Translations under genes and position numbers: made by a program
Notes under the pieces: model-generated
What the model was told of the DNA's origin: nothing
The model's input: only the letters and a program-made list of their open reading frames with translations
Database searches by the model: none
Shown here: piece by piece, positions 33,249 to 41,468 of the stretch
Position numbering within the stretch: position 1 is the stretch's first letter
Layout of the letters: every line of letters begins with the position of its first letter
From: Methanomassiliicoccales archaeon
Lineage (GTDB): Archaea > Thermoplasmatota > Thermoplasmata > Methanomassiliicoccales > JACIVX01
Direction: 5' to 3'
Length of the DNA: 64,000 nt
NCBI GenBank assembly: GCA_038850735.1
Contig: JAWCLO010000003.1
Coordinates: 62,001 to 126,000, forward strand

Positions 33249-34229
33249 ATGAGTCAGTTCGAGGTCTTGATCACGAGGAGGATTCCTGAAGCTGGTCTTC
33301 AACTTTTGCATGGTGAGGTGTTCATAGATATTTTCGAGGGGGAAGCGCCGATCACTCGAAGTGAATTGCTTGCTAGAGTTCGAGGAAAGCATGGACTCCT
33401 GTGCCTCCTCAGCGACGTAATTGACCGCGAGGTGATGGAGGCCGCTGGACCGCAGCTCAAGGTTATTTCGAACTACGCGGTTGGCTACAATAATATCGAT
33501 GTTGAAGAGGCAACGCGGAGGGGAATTCTTGTGACTAACACCCCCGGCGTTTTGACGGAAGCTACAGCAGATCTTACATGGGCGCTCATAATGGCCTGCG
33601 CGAGAAGAATTCCCGAATCAGACAAGTTTGTACGCGAAGGAAGGTTTGTTGGTTGGGATCCCATGCTCCTGTTGGGACAAGAGGTCTATGGCAGGACGAT
33701 CGGAATTATTGGATTGGGGGATATCGGTACCGCCGTGGCAAGGCGGGCAAAAGGATTCAACATGAAGATTCTTTATCACAATCGAAAAAGGAACGTTGAA
33801 GGGGAAAAAGAAGTAGGAGCGGAGTACAGATCTCTCGAGGACCTCCTCCGAGAATCAGATTTCGTCACCTTGCACGTCCCCCTTACGAAGGAGACTTACC
33901 ACCTTATCGGAGAAAGAGAACTGAACCTCATGAAAAAAAGCGCAATCCTTGTGAATGTTGCCAGGGGAGAAGTGGTCGATGAAAAGGCGCTCATTGCTGC
34001 GCTGAATGAAAGGAAAATTGCGTATGCTGGGCTGGACGTCTTTGAAAATGAGCCACATGTAAATCCTGAGCTATTCAAATTGGAAAACGTTGTGCTGACG
34101 CCACATACTGGTAGTGCGACTTATGAATCGCGCAACAGGATGGCAATCATGGCCGCAAGAAACCTTCTCGACGGACTCAAGGGAAAAAGGCCGCACAATC
34201 TTGTGAACCCCGCTGTCTGGAAGGATTGA
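33249..34229 (+). CDS. D-2-hydroxyacid dehydrogenase (glyoxylate/hydroxypyruvate reductase type)
   Basis: A 326-residue NAD(P)-dependent dehydrogenase of the D-isomer family. The nucleotide-binding loop is GIIGLGDIGTAVARR. The substrate-binding Arg lies in VNVARGEVVDE, the Glu in ENEPHVNPELF and the catalytic His in LTPHTGSATYESR. The pattern fits glyoxylate or hydroxypyruvate reductases best. The next gene, one base downstream, is glycerate 2-kinase, so hydroxypyruvate to glycerate to 2-phosphoglycerate is a consistent pathway. Exact substrate is inferred. Confidence 0.92.
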   Translation: MSQFEVLITRRIPEAGLQLLHGEVFIDIFEGEAPITRSELLARVRGKHGLLCLLSDVIDREVMEAAGPQLKVISNYAVGYNNIDVEEATRRGILVTNTPGVLTEATADLTWALIMACARRIPESDKFVREGRFVGWDPMLLLGQEVYGRTIGIIGLGDIGTAVARRAKGFNMKILYHNRKRNVEGEKEVGAEYRSLEDLLRESDFVTLHVPLTKETYHLIGERELNLMKKSAILVNVARGEVVDEKALIAALNERKIAYAGLDVFENEPHVNPELFKLENVVLTPHTGSATYESRNRMAIMAARNLLDGLKGKRPHNLVNPAVWKD

Positions 34230-34230
34230 T

Positions 34231-35556
34231 GTGAAAATTCTTAACAGAGACGAGTTGTTGCGAACCGGGAATTCTGAGATTCGGGCGAAAATGCTTGATA
34301 TTGTGGAGACAGCTGTGAACGCTGTAGATCCATACACATGCATAAAAAATGCAGTAAAAGTGGATGGAAGCACAATGAGTGTATCGGGCGAGCTTTATGA
34401 CCTCCAGTCTTTCAAAAGAATTTTTGTTGTTGGCGCTGGTAAAGCATCTGCTAGAATGGCAATGGCACTCCACAACTTACTCGGAGAAAGAATCACTGGG
34501 GGATTCGTCAACGCATTAGAAAGCGGAAAAGTGGGGAGTATCGTCTTGAATAAGACTACACATCCTCACCCGGGTACCGAGGGTTTGCAGGGCGCATTGA
34601 GGATCAAGGAGATATGCGAGAGCGCCGGCGAGAGGGATCTCGTCATTTGTGTTATTTCGGGCGGCGGGTCCGCGATGATGCCGTGTCCAGTTAGAGGTGT
34701 CACGCTTGAAGACAAGAAAAAGACGGCAGAGCTGCTCATGCTTGCCGGTGCTTCAATCGAAGAGCTTAATACCGTCCGCCGGCACCTCTCGCAACTCAAA
34801 GGCGGCAATCTCGCGAGGATCGCGTATCCTGCGACGGTGCTCAGCCTAATCATTTCCGATGTGATCGGGGACCCCCTCGAGAGCATTGCATCTGGCCCGA
34901 CAGCCCCCGATCCAACAACATTTGCCGATGCGCTTCATGTACTCGAAAGATATGGGGTCTTCGAACAGGTGCCTGCGTCAGTGAAGGAAAAGTTGGCTGC
35001 AGGGGAAAGGGAAAATCCCAAGCCAGGCGATCCGATTTTTGAGAAGGTTAAGAATGTCATAGTGGCAAGCAATACCATCGCACTTGAAGCGGCGCTTGCC
35101 AAGTCGAGGGATCACGGCTTTGAATCTCTTATTCTGACTTCATCGATGAGGGGAGAGGCGAGGAATGTCGGCACGGCCCTTGCTCGCCTGGGCAACCAAA
35201 TTCGCCAGTCCCTCGATTCAAGTCAAATGAAGATGATTATCGCCGGGGGAGAAACGACGGTCACAGTGAAAGGAAGGGGAAGGGGCGGACGGAACTGCGA
35301 GCTGGTGCTCAGCGCCTTGTTCGAATTAGAAGACGGCATCACCTTGCTTTCGCTTGGAACCGATGGTATCGATGGAAACACGGATGCGGCTGGTGCGATA
35401 GCAGATGCGAGTATGTTCAGAGAGGAAGCGTCGCGGTTCCTTGCCAATAACGATTCGTATTCGTACTTCTTGAAATACGGCGGATTGATTTTCACTGGGG
35501 CTACAGGTACAAATGTCTGCGACATAGTCCTTCTGGCCGTTTCAAGAAAAGCATAA
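34231..35556 (+). CDS. gckA: Glycerate 2-kinase (MOFRL family)
   Basis: A 441-residue kinase of the GckA/MOFRL group, phosphorylating D-glycerate to 2-phosphoglycerate. It has VVGAGKASARMA near the start, THPHPGTEG, the SGGGSAMMPCP loop and the MOFRL domain with GGRNCELVLS and SLGTDGIDGNTDAAGA. It starts with GTG one base after the dehydrogenase stop, which supports an operon. It could serve serine/glycerate metabolism or a non-phosphorylative sugar pathway; no other pathway enzymes are nearby. Confidence 0.94.
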   Translation: MKILNRDELLRTGNSEIRAKMLDIVETAVNAVDPYTCIKNAVKVDGSTMSVSGELYDLQSFKRIFVVGAGKASARMAMALHNLLGERITGGFVNALESGKVGSIVLNKTTHPHPGTEGLQGALRIKEICESAGERDLVICVISGGGSAMMPCPVRGVTLEDKKKTAELLMLAGASIEELNTVRRHLSQLKGGNLARIAYPATVLSLIISDVIGDPLESIASGPTAPDPTTFADALHVLERYGVFEQVPASVKEKLAAGERENPKPGDPIFEKVKNVIVASNTIALEAALAKSRDHGFESLILTSSMRGEARNVGTALARLGNQIRQSLDSSQMKMIIAGGETTVTVKGRGRGGRNCELVLSALFELEDGITLLSLGTDGIDGNTDAAGAIADASMFREEASRFLANNDSYSYFLKYGGLIFTGATGTNVCDIVLLAVSRKA

Positions 35557-35584
35557 ATAAAGATATCCCTATGGCCTCTCTGTT

Positions 35585-37243
35585 ATGCCAGTTATTAGTT
35601 TCAAGTACGATGACCTCATCCAACTTATTGGGAATGAAGTGCCACTACAGAAGATTCTTGATGAATTGCCGATGATGGGAGCCGATTTTCATAGTTACGA
35701 CGAGGGGACAGGCGAAATCATGATGGAATTCTTTCCAAACAGGCCTGATCTTTACTGCGTCGAGGGCATCGCGCGGGCGTTGAGATCCTTTCTTGGCTTT
35801 GCGCCAGGGATAAGGCAGTACCCCATCCGCGCTTCTGATATTGTGATGAAGCATGACAAGAGCACAAAGGATGTGAGACCCTTCTTCGTTGGTGGAGTTG
35901 TTCGCAACGTGACCATGTCGGACGAACTTATCCGATCGCTCATGGGACTTCAAGAAAAGCTCCACCTGACGATCGGCAGAAAGAGGGCAAAAGTTTCCAT
36001 AGGAATCCACGACCTCGATCGTGTGGAGCCACCTTTCACTTATAAAGCCGTAAGACCTGACGAAATCTCGTTTGTTCCCCTGGGCAAGAACGAAGCAATG
36101 AACTTGCAGGAAATTTTGGAGAGGCATGAGAAGGGAATTGAGTATAGATATATCCTCGAGGGAAAAGAAAAGTATCCTATTATCGTCGACCGCCGGGGAG
36201 AGGTGCTTTCTTTCCCCCCGATCATCAATGGCCAGCTTACTGTCGTGACCGAGAAGACAAGGAACATCCTTATCGATGTCACTGGCACCGATTTCCATGC
36301 CATTTCTGGAGCCCTAAACATCGTGGCGACTGCCATGGCTGAGAGAGGGGCTGAGATCGAAACGATCGTGATTGAAAACGAGGAAGGGAGTATTGTTACG
36401 CCCGATCTCAACCCAAAGAGGATGAGCCTTGGCGTGGAGGAATGCGAGAAGCTGCTCGGTTTGAATCTAGACGTGAATGTCATCGTTCGATGTCTTGAGA
36501 GGATGGGTTATGGCTGTGAGATTCGAGACGACTCCATCGAGGTCTTTGTTCCTGCCACCCGAATGGACATCCTTCATACGGTTGACCTTATTGAAGACGT
36601 AGCGATTGGCTACGGGTACGAGTCGTTCGGCCGCATCCTCCCGCGCTGCCAGACGATAGGCGGGGAAATTCCACTCGAAAAAGCGGCCGCTCTTCTGAGA
36701 GACATGATGGTAGGTCATGGGTATTTGGAAGTGACGACGCTCACGCTTTCGAGTCCGGAGGAACAGTTCATCAGAATGAGAATTGAGCCAATTGATTTTG
36801 TGGAAATTCTGAATCCGATAAGTCAGGATCACTCCTGCCTGAGGACGCATCTGCTTCCCAGCCTCCTCGCTCTACTGAAGAAAAGCAAGCATCGAGACCT
36901 TCCCCAAAGGATTTTCGAGATCGGGGACGTGGTCATCGGGACAAAGCGCAGAAAACACATTGCTGCTATTTCGCTCCACGCAAAGGCTGGGTTCACTGAG
37001 ATGAAGTCTCTTGTTGAAAGCATCATGAGAGACTGCAGCGCCGATTTCAAATTGGAGCCCTCGTCCTTTGGCATGTATATCGATGGTAGGCAGGCGGCAG
37101 TGGTGAACAGCGAGGGTGTCGTAGGGCATTTCGGAGAGGTGCATCCGGAGGTCCTTGAGAATTTCACTCTTGGCTATCCCGCCGCGGCGATGGAATTCAA
37201 TGTCGAGAGGCTTCTTGCTGGCAAGATTGAAAGAGTTGTGTAG
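35585..37243 (+). CDS. pheT: Phenylalanyl-tRNA synthetase beta subunit
   Basis: A 552-residue archaeal-type PheRS beta subunit. It has the archaeal N-terminus (VISFKYDDLIQLIG, then EFFPNRPDLYCVEGIARA). The B3/B4 editing region shows DVTGTDFHAISGALNIVATAMAERG. The B5 domain and a pseudo-catalytic core (IFEIGDVV, GHFGEVHPEVLENF) follow. It lacks the N-terminal tRNA-binding domain of bacterial PheT, as expected. No pheS gene is in the window. It lies 28 bp after the glycerate kinase gene and just before tRNA-Ser. Confidence 0.96.
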   Translation: MPVISFKYDDLIQLIGNEVPLQKILDELPMMGADFHSYDEGTGEIMMEFFPNRPDLYCVEGIARALRSFLGFAPGIRQYPIRASDIVMKHDKSTKDVRPFFVGGVVRNVTMSDELIRSLMGLQEKLHLTIGRKRAKVSIGIHDLDRVEPPFTYKAVRPDEISFVPLGKNEAMNLQEILERHEKGIEYRYILEGKEKYPIIVDRRGEVLSFPPIINGQLTVVTEKTRNILIDVTGTDFHAISGALNIVATAMAERGAEIETIVIENEEGSIVTPDLNPKRMSLGVEECEKLLGLNLDVNVIVRCLERMGYGCEIRDDSIEVFVPATRMDILHTVDLIEDVAIGYGYESFGRILPRCQTIGGEIPLEKAAALLRDMMVGHGYLEVTTLTLSSPEEQFIRMRIEPIDFVEILNPISQDHSCLRTHLLPSLLALLKKSKHRDLPQRIFEIGDVVIGTKRRKHIAAISLHAKAGFTEMKSLVESIMRDCSADFKLEPSSFGMYIDGRQAAVVNSEGVVGHFGEVHPEVLENFTLGYPAAAMEFNVERLLAGKIERVV

Positions 37244-37298
37244 TCTGAAACCAGAAATTCTAATAGGAAAAATTTGATGAAGGGTTCATCGGGAAGGT

Positions 37299-37385
37299 GC
37301 CGAGGTAGCTAAGCCCGGATCACAGCGCCGGCCTTGAGAGCCGGTGGTGCTCTGCACCACGGGAGTTCGAATCTCCCCCTCGGCG
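37299..37385 (+). tRNA. tRNA-Ser (TGA)
   Basis: An 87-nt tRNA with a long variable arm (GGTGCTCTGCACC hairpin). Acceptor GCCGAGG pairs with CCTCGGC, with G as discriminator, as usual for Ser. The anticodon stem-loop is CCGGC-CTTGAGA-GCCGG, giving anticodon TGA. The T-loop is TTCGAAT. No CCA is encoded. Confidence 0.95.
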
Positions 37386-37555
37386 CTTCTTCATCTTAAT
37401 AATCTGAGCCTTGAGTCTTCGCAGTGGATGTTTGAGGAGTCTGCGCATAGTTTTAATGAATTTCAGTTTCTTGAAAAGAAAAAAACATAAAAGAAAAACT
37501 GCGGGGAATTGAGGAATATGTTGAATTTCTTCTTCACTGATTTATACAAATTGCT

Positions 37556-37576
37556 TATATTATAATTATATATTAA
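37556..37576 (+). promoter_or_regulatory. AT-rich promoter of the 72-residue protein
   Basis: A continuous TATA-like stretch (TTATATTATAATTATATATT) lies about 95-110 bp before the ATG at 37669. Downstream in the leader, two related units AAACCGAAGGTATTA (37601) and AAACCGGTATTA (37641) flank a short inverted repeat GTATTA/TAATAC (37610-37615 and 37629-37634). These could be an operator or leader structure. Confidence 0.5.
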
Positions 37577-37668
37577 CAATAGATAAAATACTGGAAATTA
37601 AAACCGAAGGTATTATGTCAAGGTATGTTAATACATAATTAAACCGGTATTAAGGAGGAGAGGGACGA

Positions 37669-37887
37669 ATGGTAGAAGTCGAGATCACCTACGGAGTCCC
37701 GGAGGAGATTATCCCTGAGGTAAAAAAGAAATTCAAGGACGAAAAGGAAAACAACTTGCGCGTGACAAAACCAAGGCCGGCGCATCCACCGTATTATGCT
37801 GCTGGCGATCCGCGCGCAAACCCTGAAAAGATAATCTTCAACGGCAAGGAGTATTGGGTCTGGCGAGTGACTCCTGGAAGGAGATAG
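37669..37887 (+). CDS. Small protein of unknown function
   Basis: A 72-residue soluble protein rich in Lys, Glu and Pro with no recognised domain. Residues 1-25 look like a strand-helix unit. The middle is proline-rich (KPRPAHPPYYAAGDP) and the end is aromatic (GKEYWVWRVTPG). It has a strong Shine-Dalgarno (GGAGGAGAGGG), an AT-rich promoter and its own hairpin terminator, so it is probably an abundant monocistronic product. I do not recognise the family. Confidence 0.8.
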   Translation: MVEVEITYGVPEEIIPEVKKKFKDEKENNLRVTKPRPAHPPYYAAGDPRANPEKIIFNGKEYWVWRVTPGRR

Positions 37888-37905
37888 GGGGTGCCCTGCG
37901 TCAAT

Positions 37906-37941
37906 GGACTGCGAGTCTTCCGACTTGCAGTCCTTCTTTTT
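37906..37941 (+). terminator. Hairpin terminator after the 72-residue protein
   Basis: GGACTGCGAGT pairs with ACTTGCAGTCC around a six-base loop (37906-37933) and is followed by TTCTTTTT. This resembles an intrinsic terminator and lies 18 bp after the stop codon. Confidence 0.75.
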
Positions 37942-38113
37942 ATCATTTTAAATCGTTATCATGATGTTTCTCCATAGTTCTTATTAGCACAATGATTTGA
38001 AGCACATGAATGAAGAGCTTTGAAGCTCTCGGGCATTTAGTCTCTCAATAAAGTGATTTCTCATGTATCATCAAAAAATATTAATCTAGGTTTTGTTTTG
38101 TGCCGCTCTCAAC

Positions 38114-39100
38114 ATGGCGCTGAAGGATATTCTAGAGAATAACGCTCTCATGATGCTCATTGCGTTCGTATTTGGATTAGCATTGGGCGGTTTCCCATCG
38201 CACAACGGCGACATTGCAATGCTTTCGTTGGGCATCGTCATGTCTCTTTCGCTCGGAGGTCTTAAGCTCCGCGGCATCAAACTGAGGGAGCAGGCAAAAT
38301 CCGTGATGACTGCCATGCTGATGTGTTTTGTTGTCTCAGCATTTTTCACGATTATTCTTTCATTTCTGTTTTCCGACCCTAGTATTAGAATGGGTTGGAT
38401 TCTTGTCGCTGCGGTTCCGTCGGCGATCGCCGTTATCCCATTCACATACCTCTTAAGAGGAGATCTTCAGTTTTCGTTGGTTGCGTCTGCAGTCATCTAT
38501 ATCGCATCGATAGTGATCACGCCGCTGATAACCCTGACATTCATGGGAACGCCAATCGACCAGCTTACTCTTCTATGGTATGTTGCAGTTCTCATTTTCC
38601 TCCCTCTTGCCGCCTCGAGATTTCTAGCCAGGGTGCCTATGACAGGCAGATCCCGAACGATTTTCATCAACCTCGCATTCTTTGTCATGTTTTTCGCGAT
38701 CACTGGCTCTAACAGATCTGCCTTTTTCAACGAGCCTCTTCTCGTTCTCTCTCTATTAGGTGTAGCAGCGGCAAGAACTTTCATTGTTGGAAGCGCTGTT
38801 GAGTACTTTGCGCAGCGCTTAGGGGTAAAACGGGAGAGGCGCATCTCACTCGTGCTTTTCTCGACATACAAAAATACGGGAATGGCGGCCGCGCTTGCGG
38901 CAGTACTCATAGGCGATATGGCAGCAATACCTGCCACAGTCTGCCTTGCGATTGAGGTTATCTGGTTCGTTACCTTGACAAGGGTCATTTACCCAAAAGA
39001 TGAAGGCGCCTCTGAGAAAGTGATAAGACCAGAAGCTATTCGTCCCCCGTCCTCTCGTACTTCTAAAGAGCTTGCTCGATGGCTCAGAGGGGGACGCTGA
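38114..39100 (+). CDS. BASS-family (bile acid:sodium symporter-like) transporter
   Basis: A 328-residue integral membrane protein with about nine or ten hydrophobic segments. The pair of helices broken by YKNTGMAAALAA and the internal IPFTYLLRGD segment resemble the crossover regions of BASS-type Na+ symporters. The start at 38114 is chosen because it gives a normal short N-terminus; a longer frame starts at 38093. The substrate is unknown. It ends in a charged cytoplasmic tail (LARWLRGGR). Confidence 0.8.
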   Translation: MALKDILENNALMMLIAFVFGLALGGFPSHNGDIAMLSLGIVMSLSLGGLKLRGIKLREQAKSVMTAMLMCFVVSAFFTIILSFLFSDPSIRMGWILVAAVPSAIAVIPFTYLLRGDLQFSLVASAVIYIASIVITPLITLTFMGTPIDQLTLLWYVAVLIFLPLAASRFLARVPMTGRSRTIFINLAFFVMFFAITGSNRSAFFNEPLLVLSLLGVAAARTFIVGSAVEYFAQRLGVKRERRISLVLFSTYKNTGMAAALAAVLIGDMAAIPATVCLAIEVIWFVTLTRVIYPKDEGASEKVIRPEAIRPPSSRTSKELARWLRGGR

Positions 39101-39155
39101 TCTTTGGCAATGCAAGAATTTTTCGCTATATTTAAATCATGATACTTGCATTTAT

Positions 39156-39449
39156 ATGCAGAATTTCAGAAGGGATGGGGGTAGCTTGTGCAAGTATCGG
39201 TATCGAGGCGGGTTCTGCGCTCACGCGCTCGTAGCTGGTAGAGAATGCATCGGCGAAGAGAACTGCGCTGCAAAATTCTCCTCGCTTTCTAAGTCAAGAA
39301 GGAGCGACTGCAGTTTCGAAAGTTGGCAGGGTCTTTATTGTGCAAAATATCAGCGATTTTACTGCGCAGGCATCGAGAATTGTTCGACCGCCGAGTCATA
39401 CATGGCGCATTTTGCAAGGTACACGCAGAGGCTTGGGATGATCAGATGA
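39156..39449 (+). CDS. Cys-rich protein, paralogue 1 of a tandem pair
   Basis: A 97-residue protein with nine cysteines in a two-part pattern: CKYRYRGGFC, GRECIGEENC, then YCAKYQRFYCAGIENC followed by a short helix (STAESYMAHFARY). It resembles its downstream neighbour in both halves. No known fold is evident; metal or iron-sulfur binding is plausible. A TATATTTAAAT box at 39127-39137 fits a leaderless ATG at 39156; a TTG near 39186 after GGGATGGGGG is an alternative start. Its stop overlaps the next ATG (ATGA). Confidence 0.75.
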   Translation: MQNFRRDGGSLCKYRYRGGFCAHALVAGRECIGEENCAAKFSSLSKSRRSDCSFESWQGLYCAKYQRFYCAGIENCSTAESYMAHFARYTQRLGMIR

Positions 39450-39679
39450 GATGCGAGTATCTTGACGAGAAGGGGGATTGCGCTGGCCTATATGCTGGCT
39501 TCAGATGCATTGGCGAAAAATGCAGGATGAGAAAGGAAAAGGCCTGCGAATTCAACGAGTTTGATTTCTACTGCCGGAAATTCCGGCGGTTCGAATGTAT
39601 AGGTCCAGAGAACTGCGGTAGCATCGACGACTACTTTGCCTTTTTGAAAAAAAGAAAAAATGGTCAGCGCTCGAAATAA
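39446..39679 (+). CDS. Cys-rich protein, paralogue 2 of a tandem pair
   Basis: A 77-residue protein with eight cysteines: CEYLDEKGDCAG, FRCIGEKCRM, then YCRKFRRFECIGPENCG and a C-terminal helix (SIDDYFAFLKKRK). Pattern and order match the upstream 97-residue protein, so the pair arose by tandem duplication. ATGA overlap indicates coupled translation. The function is unknown; a metal-binding role is inferred. It overlaps the 3' end of the convergent CoaD-NTPase gene by 16 bp. Confidence 0.75.
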   Translation: MRCEYLDEKGDCAGLYAGFRCIGEKCRMRKEKACEFNEFDFYCRKFRRFECIGPENCGSIDDYFAFLKKRKNGQRSK

Positions 39680-40629
39680 AGCTCCTTCCTTATGCGCGGG
39701 ATCATCGCCATGAGTACACATTGTTCAGTGAGCTTCTGGCGGGTCATGAGCCCTTTTGTGAGATAATGAATTACGCCTTTCTTCCGACCTAAGTTTTTGA
39801 CGCCGGCAATGTCCTCGAAAATTTTTCCAAGGGAATCACCTGAGCGCAACCTTCCCTCTACGCACGCAGGCACTTCAAACCCAGAACCCTGTCCAATTGT
39901 AGCCCTTCCCATTTTATCAACGACAGCACAGTACTGTATGTCATAAAGTCTCTCTCCTATCTCGAACACGCCCGCCTCGATTCCGACGCCGAAATCGGCA
40001 TCTCCAATTGCTTGATTTGCCCTTTCAATCGCGCCTCTGATCGTGTCGTCATTCCACGGCTGCTCTCCTACCCTCCTCTCTACTTCAGTGCCCTCGACGA
40101 CAACGTTCTTGAAAATCGTCTTCATAACGGCTTGGACCGCTCTTATTTTAACAGGATTCTCTGATCCAACTTTAACAAAAATCGGCCGCAGCATTCTCCC
40201 TTCCTCATCGATCTCCCCGTTTAGGATTCTCGTAGAACTAATTGGTGTACAATCATCTGCCAAGACCAGCGGAATTGCGCAGATCGCCAGCGATTTGAAG
40301 CCTTTTGATCTTCTGAGTTCATTGATTTTTCTCCCTGTTCCCGCAGTCCTTACCGACGCGACAAGAATCTCGAGGTCAGGGTCATTGACCGCTGAGCCGT
40401 AGGGATCTTCAAGGATTTCCACTCGCCATTTCTTATTCTTCGTCGAAAGGTATTCTTGGAGCTGTTTGATACGATCCTCAAGAGCGATCAGCTTCTTCCT
40501 GCCAACGGATGCAAAGGTGTCAGAAGTAATTCCTACGACAACCTCATCGCCGAGGGCAAAGGCCTTGTCCAAGAGGGCTTTGTGTCCCCTATGCAAGACG
40601 TTAAATGTGCCGCCGACAGCAACTTTCAT
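39664..40629 (-). CDS. Fused phosphopantetheine adenylyltransferase and inosine/xanthosine triphosphatase
   Basis: A 321-residue two-domain protein. Residues 1-~150 are an archaeal/eukaryotic-type CoaD: GGTFNVLHRGHKALL with the HxGH nucleotidyltransferase motif, and later the ISSTRIL loop. This makes dephospho-CoA from 4'-phosphopantetheine. Residues ~155-321 match the YjjX-type NTPase that removes inosine and xanthosine triphosphates: VGSENPVKIRAVQ, FGVGIEAGVFE and the GQGSGFEVP segment. The start at 40627-40629 overlaps the stop of the upstream zinc protein (TAATG). Confidence 0.93.
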   Translation of the reverse strand: MKVAVGGTFNVLHRGHKALLDKAFALGDEVVVGITSDTFASVGRKKLIALEDRIKQLQEYLSTKNKKWRVEILEDPYGSAVNDPDLEILVASVRTAGTGRKINELRRSKGFKSLAICAIPLVLADDCTPISSTRILNGEIDEEGRMLRPIFVKVGSENPVKIRAVQAVMKTIFKNVVVEGTEVERRVGEQPWNDDTIRGAIERANQAIGDADFGVGIEAGVFEIGERLYDIQYCAVVDKMGRATIGQGSGFEVPACVEGRLRSGDSLGKIFEDIAGVKNLGRKKGVIHYLTKGLMTRQKLTEQCVLMAMIPRIRKELYFER

Positions 40630-40829
40630 TATGGCATCGCCATTACAAGGAGAGCGACAATTAGAATAATAAAGGTAACAACATATAAGACGAGAAGCTG
40701 CCTTTTCTTCTTCTTGAGAAGCTCTTCCCCTTCTTTCGTGCATTCGGTCGAACAGTAATCACCCTTGCCAATAAACGCCTTACCGCACTGATGGCAGTGC
40801 TTGTGCTGTGGAATTTTTTCGACGACCAT
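40629..40829 (-). CDS. Zinc-ribbon protein with a C-terminal membrane helix (DUF2116-like)
   Basis: A 66-residue tail-anchored protein. The N-terminus carries a treble-clef-like Cys/His set (HKHCHQCGKAFIGKGDYCSTEC). A Lys-rich stretch (KKKKRQ) then leads into a single transmembrane helix (LLVLYVVTFIILIVALLVMAM). It matches the DUF2116 zinc-ribbon pattern common in archaea near translation and SRP genes. It lies between TrmY and CoaD genes, with TAATG coupling to the latter. The function is unknown. Confidence 0.88.
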   Translation of the reverse strand: MVVEKIPQHKHCHQCGKAFIGKGDYCSTECTKEGEELLKKKKRQLLVLYVVTFIILIVALLVMAMP

Positions 40830-40877
40830 TGATCCCTAACTATCCAATTCCACATTTAAACCTTACCAGGTTTCATT

Positions 40878-41468
40878 CTAAGAAAGTAAGCGCCTGTCGA
40901 GCTCGTTATTGACGATGGTTATGCAGTGATCTGCGTGGTAGCTGACAGGGCCTACGCTTACTTTTCTCGGCGAATAATTCATGAGCAGCTCCTCTTCCTC
41001 CGCAGTCAGATCCTGATCATCACTCAATACGAAGCTCACATTTTCTGGCAAACTGCAAGCTCTAATATCGTCGCCGTCCTCTTTGAGGTATACTATCTCG
41101 CTGTCCTTTGAAATAAGCGTAAGAACATCAATGTAAGATCGGTTTGACGCATAAATCCCTGGAGAGCAGCGCTCTTCCATCGTTATCTTCTGCAGCAAGG
41201 CGTTCCTTACGAGGGCTCCAGTACTCCTTTCGTCTGGATTGAGGTACTTAAGCTCAGATCCAACAAATCTCAAAGTCTTCGGCGGGCTAGGAGGTCCGAG
41301 GAGAATGAGATAGACCTCCACGTCCTTTCTAAGGTTGTGGGATAAGAAAAATGCTGAATTAATGCAGCGCAGAAGCACATCTAGACGCCCCGTGCCTCCC
41401 GTGAGATCGTCGAGCTTAAAATTGCCTGAGGTCGTGGCCCTGTGGCCGATGACAACGAATCTTCTCAT
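40878..41468 (-). CDS. trmY: tRNA (pseudouridine54-N1)-methyltransferase TrmY
   Basis: A 196-residue SPOUT-class methyltransferase that makes N1-methylpseudouridine at tRNA position 54 in archaea. The N-terminus RRFVVIGHRATTSGNFKLDDLTGGTGRLDVL is the family signature. The C-terminal knot region reads LSDDQDLTAEEEELL and VSVGPVSYHADHCI, and the end of the chain is a helix (VNNELDRRLL). Its ATG overlaps the SRP54 stop (ATGA), so it is coupled to that gene. Confidence 0.95.
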   Translation of the reverse strand: MRRFVVIGHRATTSGNFKLDDLTGGTGRLDVLLRCINSAFFLSHNLRKDVEVYLILLGPPSPPKTLRFVGSELKYLNPDERSTGALVRNALLQKITMEERCSPGIYASNRSYIDVLTLISKDSEIVYLKEDGDDIRACSLPENVSFVLSDDQDLTAEEEELLMNYSPRKVSVGPVSYHADHCITIVNNELDRRLLS

